Source: JBMCWH01 sp048621635
GTDB lineage: Bacteria > Patescibacteriota > WWE3 > JAUXAW01 > JAYEID01
DNA: 27,560 nucleotides
Assembly (NCBI GenBank): GCA_048621635.1
Contig: JBMCWH010000007.1
Location: 1-27,560, forward strand
Direction: 5' to 3'
Of this stretch, positions 16,621-23,042 are shown piece by piece. The notes beneath the pieces are model-generated. The model was given only the letters and a program-made list of their open reading frames with translations, made no database searches and was not told where the DNA came from. Numbering within the stretch: the stretch's first letter is position 1; the number at the start of each line of letters is the position of its first letter. The translations under genes were made by a program, and so were the position numbers.

Positions 16621-16716
16621 TCATTGAGTCCCGAACCACGTGGGGATTCGGGACTAACCTGCCTGCCGGCAGGTTCGGCTTACTAAGTTTGCGTACAAAC
16701 TTGGGGTCTCATTGAG
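16621..16716 (+). repeat. Three tandem hairpins bounded by TCATTGAG repeats
   Basis: Between obg and tRNA-Ala lie three consecutive perfect hairpins: AGTCCCGAA/TTCGGGACT (16627-16655), AACCTGCC-TGCC-GGCAGGTT (16656-16675) and AAGTTTG-CGTA-CAAACTT (16685-16702). The octamer TCATTGAG occurs at 16621-16628 and again at 16709-16716, as if an 80-bp palindromic element had inserted with a target duplication. The second octamer ends on the first base of the tRNA. CCGAACC (16631-16637) can also pair with GGTTCGG (16672-16678). Confidence 0.65.
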
Positions 16717-16790
16717 GGCCCATAGCTCAGTGGTAGAGCACATCCTTCGCATGGATGGGGTCGCCGGTTCGAGTCCGGCTGGGTCCACCA
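16716..16790 (+). tRNA. tRNA-Ala (anticodon CGC)
   Basis: A complete 75-nt cloverleaf. The acceptor GGGCCCA/TGGGTCC includes the G3-U70 pair that identifies alanine tRNAs. The D stem is GCTC/GAGC, the anticodon stem CATCC/GGATG carries the loop TTCGCAT (anticodon CGC), and the T arm is GCCGG-TTCGAGT-CCGGC. The discriminator A and the CCA are encoded. Confidence 0.97.
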
Positions 16791-16943
16791 CCCTACGCTC
16801 TTCGAGCTTCGGGTGGTCTTCGACCACCATCAGAAGCGAGATAAGAGCTAGGAGTGTCACCCGCCGTAGGCCGCCCGAAACCTTGCGTGAAGGGCGGAAG
16901 CTTTATGCGTAGGGTGGTAGTATATTTACGGCCCTACGCTCTT
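16791..16943 (+). repeat. tRNA-adjacent repeat, copy 1
   Basis: This 153-bp segment begins immediately after the CCA of tRNA-Ala and is bounded by the 12-bp direct repeat CCCTACGCTCTT (16791-16802 and 16932-16943). It contains a perfect hairpin, GGTGGTC-TTC-GACCACC (about 16812-16828), and the block AGGAGTGTCACCC (16850-16862). A diverged copy lies on the opposite strand at 25167-25292, just after tRNA-Arg, with 33 of the first 38 aligned bases identical. No protein-coding signal is seen. Confidence 0.7.
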
Positions 16944-16970
16944 GACAACAGATGTTCCTGATGTTACTAC
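16942..16970 (+). promoter_or_regulatory. Putative promoter of the leuS leader
   Basis: A perfect -35 TTGACA (16942-16947) overlaps the end of the tRNA-adjacent repeat. TACTAC (16965-16970) lies 17 nt downstream as a weak -10. The predicted start at about 16977 falls 2 nt before an ATG. Confidence 0.45.
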
Positions 16971-16978
16971 TAATGCTG

Positions 16979-17026
16979 ATGAGAAAAGATTTCTTTTTCC
17001 CAAAACTCTCTCCGCTCCTTAGTTGA
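16979..17026 (+). CDS. Possible leader peptide upstream of leuS
   Basis: A 15-codon open frame, MRKDFFFPKLSPLLS, ends in TGA. It has three Phe codons and then Leu codons CTC, CTC, CTT close to the stop. The same frame is open back to ATG 16952; that longer 24-residue version would hold eight leucines, including a CTG-ATG-TTA-CTA-CTA-ATG-CTG run. A leucine-rich peptide followed by a terminator and then leucyl-tRNA synthetase is the arrangement used in classical attenuation. The putative promoter favours the short version. No Shine-Dalgarno sequence is visible, so a near-leaderless message would be needed. It could also be chance. Confidence 0.35.
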   Translation: MRKDFFFPKLSPLLS

Positions 17027-17095
17027 TGGATCGGTGGGGGGCTTTGTCCTGTTGCGAATCTGGTTGCAACAAGGCCAGGGAATTTTGTAATCCAG

Positions 17096-17120
17096 CCCCT
17101 GAAAAGGGGTTTTTTCTTTT
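17096..17120 (+). terminator. Intrinsic terminator or attenuator upstream of leuS
   Basis: CCCCT (17096-17100), loop GAAA and AGGGG (17105-17109) are followed by TTTTTTCTTTT. An upstream GGGGGCT (17037-17043) can pair instead with AGCCCCT (17094-17100), which would break the terminator. CTCTCC within the leader frame (from 17006) can pair with the same G run. This would allow mutually exclusive 1:2, 2:3 and 3:4 folds. It may instead simply terminate tRNA-Ala transcription. Confidence 0.7.
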
Positions 17121-17151
17121 TACATTTTTTGAAAACCCGGAGCATTTAGAG

Positions 17152-17313
17152 CATTTGTCGGTAAGCATCCTTAAAGAATGTAGATGGAAGGGCCTGCTCC
17201 ATAGTTTCTAACCTTGTCGGCCCTTCCGTCTCCGAATAAGCGATTTCTGTATCACTGCTACATCCGTAGAACAAATCCGCGAATGTTTCTGAGAGGCTGC
17301 TTACCGACAAATG
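17152..17313 (+). repeat. 162-bp element with 16-bp perfect terminal inverted repeats
   Basis: CATTTGTCGGTAAGCA (17152-17167) is the exact reverse complement of TGCTTACCGACAAATG (17298-17313). As RNA the helix extends outward by G-U pairs and inward, after one mismatch, by CCTT/GAGG. Inside, GGAAGGGCC (17186-17194) pairs perfectly with GGCCCTTCC (17219-17227) around a 24-nt loop. An AGAACA/TGTTTCT hairpin lies near the 3' end. It sits between the terminator and leuS. It could be a MITE-like mobile repeat, a small RNA or part of the leuS 5' UTR. No T-box sequence (TGGNACCGCG type) is present. Confidence 0.7.
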
Positions 17314-17373
17314 TTTGAGTTATATACAAGGCTTTAGTGTAGAGACGGGGCAGGCAATCGAACAATCGAACTA

Positions 17374-19929
17374 ATGAATAAATATCACCCCAAAAAAATT
17401 GAAGAAAAATGGCTTAACCGTTGGGAAGAGGCACGGTTGTTTTATGATGTTAGAGAGAAAGTGGATGAGGAATTTTACGCTTTGGTGGAATTTCCTTATC
17501 CTTCGGGAAAAGGTTTGCATCTTGGTCACGCTTTTACTTATTCACTTATGGATGTTTTAGCACGCAAGAAGCGAATGGCGGGGAAAGCGGTTCTTTATCC
17601 TATGGGCTATGATGCCTTTGGTTTGCCTACGGAAAATTATGCCATAAAAACCGGTGAGCATCCCCAGAAGGTGACTGAGAGGAATACTGCACGGTTTAGA
17701 GAACAACTTAAGCGCTTAGCTTTTGCTTACAACTGGAATAGAGAAGTAAATACTACAGATTCGAGCTATTATAAATGGACCCAGTGGATTTTCTTGCAGC
17801 TTTTTAAACATGGTTTAGCATATAAGAAAGAAAGTCCTATTAATTGGTGTCCTTCTTGTCGTATTGGGCTGTCTAATGAGGAGGTAATGGATGGTAAATG
17901 TGAGCGGTGTGGAGAAGAAGTAACTAAGAAAAATTTAGAGCAATGGATGCTGCGAATTACTGCTTACGCAGATAGATTAGTAGACGATTTGGATGAGGTA
18001 GATTATTCTGATTCTATCAAGGCTGCGCAGCGGAATTGGATTGGACGGACAAAAGGTGTTGAAATTGAGTATCCTGTTGTTGATACAGATTTAACTATAG
18101 CTTGTTATACAACTCGTCCCGATACTAATTTTGGAGCGACTTTTGTGGTAATTGCTCCGGAACACTCTCTAATGGAGGAGCTTAAGGCACATATTTCAGC
18201 TGAAAACTGGAAGAAAATAGAAAAGTATATTGATAAGGCAAAGAAAAAATCGGAGTTGGAGAGGACAGAGCTAAGTAAAGAAAAGACAGGGGTCTTTACA
18301 GGTCTTTATTGTCTAAACAGGCTTAATAATAAAAAGATGCCGTTGTATGTGGCAGATTTTGTAGTGGAAACTGCAGGGACAGGTGTTGTTGTGGGTGTTC
18401 CTGCTCATGATCAAAGAGACTTTGACTTTGCTAAAAAATATGAATTGGATATAATTCCGGTAATTAGGCCAAAGAACAAATCTTGGGATTTTGATAAAGC
18501 TCCTTATACTGAGACCGAGAATTCCGAGGTGGTTAATTCGCAGTTCCTTAATGGACTGTCTGTGTCGGAGGCAAAGGAACAGATTATTGACTACATCTGT
18601 TCGCAAGAATGGGGTCGAAAAGCAGTTAACTATCACCTGCGCGATTGGGTTTTTTCTCGACAGCATTATTGGGGGGAACCTATTCCCATGGTTTATTGCC
18701 CTCACTGTGCTGCGGAAGGAATTTCTTGGTTTGATCTGGATGAGGCAAGCGAGTACGAACAATTTGGGACTTGGAATTTGCCTGCCCCCCGAAGCCCTGC
18801 CTCGCCGGACACAACCCGCCTTGCCGCGAGGCAGGAGGGTTGGTTTCCTTTAGCTGAACAGGATTTACCTTTAGAGTTGCCTTATGTTGAGAAATACGAA
18901 CCTACTAAGACAGGGGAGTCTCCGTTGGCTAAAGTTGAAGATTGGGTAGAAGTACGCTGTCCTTACTGTGGTAGAACAGCACGACGGGAAACAGACACTA
19001 TGCCAAACTGGGCCGGCTCATCTTGGTATTATTTGCGTTATTGTGATCCTGATAATGCAAAAAAACTAGCAGATTATGAAGGGCTTGAAAAATGGCTTCC
19101 AGTAGATACCTACCTAGGTGGAGAAGAACACACTACCTTACATTTGCTCTACTCTCGGTTCTGGCACAAGTTCCTATACGATATAGGCGTGGTTCCGGGA
19201 GAGGAGCCTTATAGAAAACGGCGAAATCATGGGGTGGTGTTAGGTGAGGATAATGAAAAGATGAGCAAGTCTAGGGGTAATGTTATAAACCCTGAAGATG
19301 TGGTTGAGAAAATGGGTGCGGATACTTTACGAGTTTATCTCTTGTTTATGGGGCCATACTCTGAGACAATGCCTTGGAATTCGGAAGGTGTGGTTGGGGT
19401 GCATCGGTTCTTGAACCGGGTGTGGCGTTTAGTGCAAGGTCCGTCTGCAGATTCCACTCCGGAAGACCTGCTGAAAAAATTTCACCGGTTGGTTAAAAAG
19501 GTAGGAGAAGATATTGACGCTATGAAATATAACACTGCCATTGCTGCCATGATGGAATTTATTAATGATTGGCGTTCTTCAGATTCTCCCCTTTCCGAGG
19601 AGGAAAAAGGATCGTTTTTGAAGCTTCTAGCTCCTTTTGCTCCTTTCTTAGCCGAAGAATTGTGGGCCCAGTTAGGAAGGGAATTTAGTATCCACCAGCA
19701 ATCTTGGCCTAAATTTGATCCTGAATTAGTTAAAAGAGAAAGTCTTACTATTCCTGTGCAAATAGATGGTGTGTTGCGGGGAAAATTCTCGGCGTCTCCA
19801 GGTATGTCTAAGCAAGAAGCTATCCAAAAAGCAAAACAGGTGGGCAAAGTAAAAAACCATCTTACTGGCAAAGAGGTAAGGCGAGTGATTTGGGTACAAG
19901 ATCAATTGCTAAATCTGGTTACTGAGTGA
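17374..19929 (+). CDS. leuS: Leucyl-tRNA synthetase
   Basis: An 851-residue class I synthetase that charges tRNA-Leu. PYPSGKGLHLGH contains the HIGH signature (His49-His52). A zinc-ribbon-like CPSC...CERC segment is followed by the CP1 editing domain (TTRPDTNFGATFVVIAPEH, and VVGVPAHDQRDFDFAKKY around the editing site). FSRQHYWGEPIP and a second CPYC segment precede NWAGSSWYYLRY, and KMSKS lies at 629-633. The anticodon-binding and C-terminal domains are complete. Residues about 470-488 (PAPRSPASPDTTRLAARQE) are an unusual in-frame GC-rich insertion before the conserved ELPYVEKYEPTKTGESPLA. The start is ATG 17374, without an obvious Shine-Dalgarno sequence. Upstream lies a putative attenuator. 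Confidence 0.97.
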   Translation: MNKYHPKKIEEKWLNRWEEARLFYDVREKVDEEFYALVEFPYPSGKGLHLGHAFTYSLMDVLARKKRMAGKAVLYPMGYDAFGLPTENYAIKTGEHPQKVTERNTARFREQLKRLAFAYNWNREVNTTDSSYYKWTQWIFLQLFKHGLAYKKESPINWCPSCRIGLSNEEVMDGKCERCGEEVTKKNLEQWMLRITAYADRLVDDLDEVDYSDSIKAAQRNWIGRTKGVEIEYPVVDTDLTIACYTTRPDTNFGATFVVIAPEHSLMEELKAHISAENWKKIEKYIDKAKKKSELERTELSKEKTGVFTGLYCLNRLNNKKMPLYVADFVVETAGTGVVVGVPAHDQRDFDFAKKYELDIIPVIRPKNKSWDFDKAPYTETENSEVVNSQFLNGLSVSEAKEQIIDYICSQEWGRKAVNYHLRDWVFSRQHYWGEPIPMVYCPHCAAEGISWFDLDEASEYEQFGTWNLPAPRSPASPDTTRLAARQEGWFPLAEQDLPLELPYVEKYEPTKTGESPLAKVEDWVEVRCPYCGRTARRETDTMPNWAGSSWYYLRYCDPDNAKKLADYEGLEKWLPVDTYLGGEEHTTLHLLYSRFWHKFLYDIGVVPGEEPYRKRRNHGVVLGEDNEKMSKSRGNVINPEDVVEKMGADTLRVYLLFMGPYSETMPWNSEGVVGVHRFLNRVWRLVQGPSADSTPEDLLKKFHRLVKKVGEDIDAMKYNTAIAAMMEFINDWRSSDSPLSEEEKGSFLKLLAPFAPFLAEELWAQLGREFSIHQQSWPKFDPELVKRESLTIPVQIDGVLRGKFSASPGMSKQEAIQKAKQVGKVKNHLTGKEVRRVIWVQDQLLNLVTE
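18796..18835 (+). repeat. GC-rich palindrome inserted in frame in leuS
   Basis: CCTGCCTCG (18796-18804) and CGAGGCAGG (18827-18835) form a perfect 9-bp inverted repeat inside leuS. They sit in a stretch of about 60 bp that is far richer in C and G than the flanking gene. The frame stays open through it. The core CCTGCCT(C)GCCGG resembles the intergenic hairpin at 16656-16675. It looks like a short palindromic element tolerated in a surface loop. Confidence 0.65.
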
Positions 19930-19974
19930 TAACGGTAAGGCTGAGTGCTTTGTTCATAGAATTATTGTCTAGTT

Positions 19975-20661
19975 ATGCCTTCCGAAACCTCGTCTGGAAA
20001 TATTTCTTCCTGGGTAAGTAATCATTTTAGGGTATTGTGTATCTTTTTGAGTTTTAATTTCCTTTTTGGATCAGGTTTATTATTGGCTAAGGTTTGGGAT
20101 TATCGAAAGAATTCTCCTCTGCGTTACCAGACTGTTGAGAGTGGGGAATTCGAGAAAAAAGAAGAAGGCGAAGGCGTAAATGCTGTTGCGCAGGAGATTT
20201 CTGTGCATGTTTCTGGTGCGGTTAGTAATTCTGGTGTTTACCAACTTCCTGAAGGTTCTCGAGTTGAAGATGCAATTCGGGCTGCGGGAGGTTTTTCTTC
20301 TGCTGTGGATAAAGACTGGGTAGATAAGGGTTTAAATTTGGCCGCTTTGCTTTCCGATGGACAAAAAATTTATGTACAAAAGGAAGGGGAAAAATTGGAC
20401 AGAGCTGTGTCAGGACTTTCTACTAGTACTCAGGCTAGAGAGCAACCTTCAGCAGAACCTCAGTGCCCTGCCAAAATTAATTTAAATACCGCCTCAGTAA
20501 AGGAGTTGGAGTGCCTGAACGGGATCGGGGAGAAGAAAGCAGCGGCTATTGTGAATTACCGCTCTCAACAGCGGTTCTCTAGCATTGAGGAAGTAATGGA
20601 AGTTAAAGGTATAGCAGAAGGAATTTTTTCAAAAATTAAAGATCAGATTACGGCACCCTGA
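19975..20661 (+). CDS. comEA: ComEA-type DNA-binding competence protein
   Basis: A 228-residue protein with an N-terminal membrane anchor (about residues 20-40), an extracellular SLBB-like domain (about 73-133: ISVHVSGAVSNSGVYQLPEGSRVEDAIRAAGG), a variable linker, and a C-terminal helix-hairpin-helix pair (KINLNTASVKELECLNGIGEKKAAAIVNYR...FSSIEEVMEVKGI). In competent bacteria ComEA binds double-stranded DNA at the cell surface and passes it to ComEC, which is the next gene. It lies 45 nt after leuS, with ATG 19975 as the start. Transcription may continue from leuS. Confidence 0.93.
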   Translation: MPSETSSGNISSWVSNHFRVLCIFLSFNFLFGSGLLLAKVWDYRKNSPLRYQTVESGEFEKKEEGEGVNAVAQEISVHVSGAVSNSGVYQLPEGSRVEDAIRAAGGFSSAVDKDWVDKGLNLAALLSDGQKIYVQKEGEKLDRAVSGLSTSTQAREQPSAEPQCPAKINLNTASVKELECLNGIGEKKAAAIVNYRSQQRFSSIEEVMEVKGIAEGIFSKIKDQITAP

Positions 20662-20839
20662 ATTTGAAGTACCAAATATAGAAAATATTAATCGCCAAAA
20701 CACAGGGATAAAGTTCCAAACTCTAAATCATGCCTGATTAAATTATCAAGTAAGTAATTGATTTAATGGATTATGATTATTGTATGGTTTATAAATCAAA
20801 AATCAGGTAATCGCAACTAATTTTCTGTTAAACTGTCCG

Positions 20840-22099
20840 ATGAATTTTTATCACCTTCTTTTGGGAGTTAGTGTTCTTATCTTTCTCTTCTCTTGGTGGC
20901 TGTTTCGCTTGGAAAAAGTGCGCCCTATTCTTCCTTCTAACAAGTCTTTAATTCAAGCAGAGGGTAGTGTTATCTCTCCGCCTGTAGAACAAGGCAACAG
21001 TGTTTCTTTTGAGTTGGGAAAGGTTACGCTTTTAGATGGTTTTTCCTCTTGTCGCGTTCCTACTATTAATGTTCGAGTTCGCAAACCTGCGGAAATTTCG
21101 TATGGAGACCGGTTGTTTGTCTCTGGACGAATAACTTCTTGGGGTTCGATGTCTTTTCCTACAACTCGTAAAATAAAAAGTGGGAAGAGTGGGTTGAGGA
21201 AGTTCCTTTATAGTGTACGTAGTAAGTTAGAGCGCCGGGTACAGAGGTTGGTGTCGGAGCCAGAAGCCGGGTTGCTTTTGGGTATCTTATTAGGATCGAA
21301 GAGCGCGGTTTCTCCTTTATGGTCGGATATTTACCGAGACACAGGTTTGCTGCATGTGGTTGTTGCGTCTGGTTATAACATAACTGTTTTAATTTCGGTT
21401 CTTGGAGGTGCTTTCCGGCCCTTAGGACAGGTAGCTTCCTTTGTTGTTTCTTTCTTGGGTATTCTTGTGTTTACCTTGATGTTAGGAGGAGACCCTCCTA
21501 TTGTGCGCGCTGCTATTTTAGGGGGATTATCTCTTTGGGGGCTAAGCACAGGTCGGGCTAGGCATTCTTTGCGCGCGCTTCTTTTCGCCGGTTTTGTAAT
21601 GCTTTTTTTCTCACCAAATTTAATTTATTCTCTTAGCTTTCAGTTAAGTTTTGCTGCTTCTCTAAGTTTAAATTTACTAGCGGGTGTTTTAAGAGACAAG
21701 ATTAGTTTGCCCCCGCTTGAGTTTCTTGGTTTATCAGAGGATCTTTTTTCTACCTTTGCTGCTAATTTATTTGTTTTTCCTTTAATTTCTTACCATTTTG
21801 GTGACTTTCCTCTCTTATCTGTTTTGGTCAATGTTTTTATTCTCTGGCTTGTTCCTTATATTATGTTTTTTGGCTTTCTTTCCCTGTTTCTTAGCTTTTT
21901 AAGCTTCCAGTTAGGGCGTGTAAGTGCATATCTTGTTTGGATATTATTACGAGCTTTTAATATGGTGGCCCGTCTTTTTTCTCAATTTTCGCAGTCCTTT
22001 ACTTTACGCATCTCCACTGTAGGAGTGATAATTTATTATGCAGTTGTTATTTCCTTGTGTTTATGGTTCCAGACAAACTTGCGCGACAAAAACCTTTAA
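20840..22099 (+). CDS. comEC: ComEC/Rec2 competence channel, N-terminal (membrane) part
   Basis: A 419-residue polytopic membrane protein, corresponding to the N-terminal OB-like and competence-domain part of ComEC, which carries single-stranded DNA across the membrane. Recognisable parts are the soluble region after the first helices, GLLLGILLGSKSAVSP, the DTGLLHVVVASGYNITVL motif, GGDPPIVRAAILGGL and YHFGDFPLLSVLVNVFI. The frame ends at TAA 22097-22099, just after a tract of five A residues (22088-22092). One extra A there would read straight into the next frame, which encodes the missing MBL domain. It is best read as one gene, 20840-22911, with an apparent frameshift. The region 20662-20839 upstream has no gene; TTAAACT just before the ATG is a possible -10 for a leaderless message. 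Confidence 0.88.
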   Translation: MNFYHLLLGVSVLIFLFSWWLFRLEKVRPILPSNKSLIQAEGSVISPPVEQGNSVSFELGKVTLLDGFSSCRVPTINVRVRKPAEISYGDRLFVSGRITSWGSMSFPTTRKIKSGKSGLRKFLYSVRSKLERRVQRLVSEPEAGLLLGILLGSKSAVSPLWSDIYRDTGLLHVVVASGYNITVLISVLGGAFRPLGQVASFVVSFLGILVFTLMLGGDPPIVRAAILGGLSLWGLSTGRARHSLRALLFAGFVMLFFSPNLIYSLSFQLSFAASLSLNLLAGVLRDKISLPPLEFLGLSEDLFSTFAANLFVFPLISYHFGDFPLLSVLVNVFILWLVPYIMFFGFLSLFLSFLSFQLGRVSAYLVWILLRAFNMVARLFSQFSQSFTLRISTVGVIIYYAVVISLCLWFQTNLRDKNL

Positions 22100-22911
22100 T
22101 TATTCTTACTCTTTTCTTGAGCTGTATTTTGGTTTGGTTGTCGTTCTTTCTTATCCCGTATCCAAGACTCCAAGTTTGGTTTTTAGATGTGGGACAAGGA
22201 GATTCGTTGTTGATTCGTACACCGGAAAGGCACTTAATTCTTATTGATGGTGGGCCGGATGACTCTGTCTTGACTCGTTTAGGCGCGGTTTTACCTTTTT
22301 GGTGTCGTGAATTGGATCTGGTTGTGTTAACACATCCTGATTCTGATCATGTTAGCGGGCTTAACTCTGTTCTCACAAGTTATTCTGTAGGTAGCGTGAT
22401 GATAACCGGCCAGGAAGCAGACACAAAGACTTATAAAATCTTTAAAGATAGTCTCATAGAAAACGGGATCGATGTGTTATATAGTAAACCGGGGAAGGCG
22501 GTAATTTCTGGAGATGTTTATTTTAATATTCTTTGGCCACCACAAGACCTTTCTGGTTTGGGGAGCAATGATACTTCTATTGTGGTTCAACTGGATTATC
22601 GCGACTTTGAGGCGCTTTTTCTTGGTGATTTGGAACAAAAAGGACAGGAAAAATTGCTGGCTGCTTATACTTTTTCTCCGCTCGAGGTTTTTAAGACTCC
22701 GCACCACGGAGCAGATTGTTTACAAGAATCTTTCATCTCTCAAGTACAACCTTTTTTGTCTGTTGTTTCTGTAGGAAAGGATAATCCTTATAATCATCCT
22801 TCTGAAAACACTTTGCACACGTTAGACAGGTTTTCTAAGTTGGTATTTAGAACTGACAAAGTAGGTACTGTTGAGGTTGTGACCGACGGTTTTTTGTGGG
22901 GGTATAAGTAG
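22057..22911 (+). CDS. comEC: ComEC C-terminal part (membrane helix plus metallo-beta-lactamase fold)
   Basis: A 284-residue frame that overlaps the previous one by 43 nt in the -1 frame. A hydrophobic helix (PLIILTLFLSCILVWLSFFLI) precedes the MBL-fold domain of ComEC: LQVWFLDVGQGDSLLI, LIDGG, VLTHPDSDHVSGL, LFLGDLEQKGQEKLL and VFKTPHHGA. In other ComEC proteins this domain is fused to the competence channel and may degrade the non-transported strand. Possible independent starts are GTG 22057 or ATG 22063, neither with a Shine-Dalgarno sequence. It may be a real split gene, a programmed or slippage-based frameshift product, or a sequencing error. Confidence 0.88.
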   Translation: MFMVPDKLARQKPLIILTLFLSCILVWLSFFLIPYPRLQVWFLDVGQGDSLLIRTPERHLILIDGGPDDSVLTRLGAVLPFWCRELDLVVLTHPDSDHVSGLNSVLTSYSVGSVMITGQEADTKTYKIFKDSLIENGIDVLYSKPGKAVISGDVYFNILWPPQDLSGLGSNDTSIVVQLDYRDFEALFLGDLEQKGQEKLLAAYTFSPLEVFKTPHHGADCLQESFISQVQPFLSVVSVGKDNPYNHPSENTLHTLDRFSKLVFRTDKVGTVEVVTDGFLWGYK

Positions 22912-23042
22912 GAAGAAAATTAAGAAGACGCTAGTTTAGCCTTTAGTAACAAAAGCAAAGAGTACCTGTGGTTTTTTAGACCCTTTGTAGACGCTATACT
23001 AATGGATAATTTTGTCGTTTTGCGCTAGAATATTGTTTGACT

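Noticed and set aside
16654..16912. Open frames on both strands over tRNA-Ala (SSVVEHILRMDGVAGSSPAGS type plus, GLEPATPSMRRMCSTTELWAL type minus)
   Set aside because: These are the well-known spurious peptides obtained by translating a tRNA gene; the cloverleaf explains the sequence.
16944..17373. T-box riboswitch controlling leuS
   Set aside because: No AGGGTGGNACCGCG-type antiterminator sequence or stem I with a specifier loop could be found.
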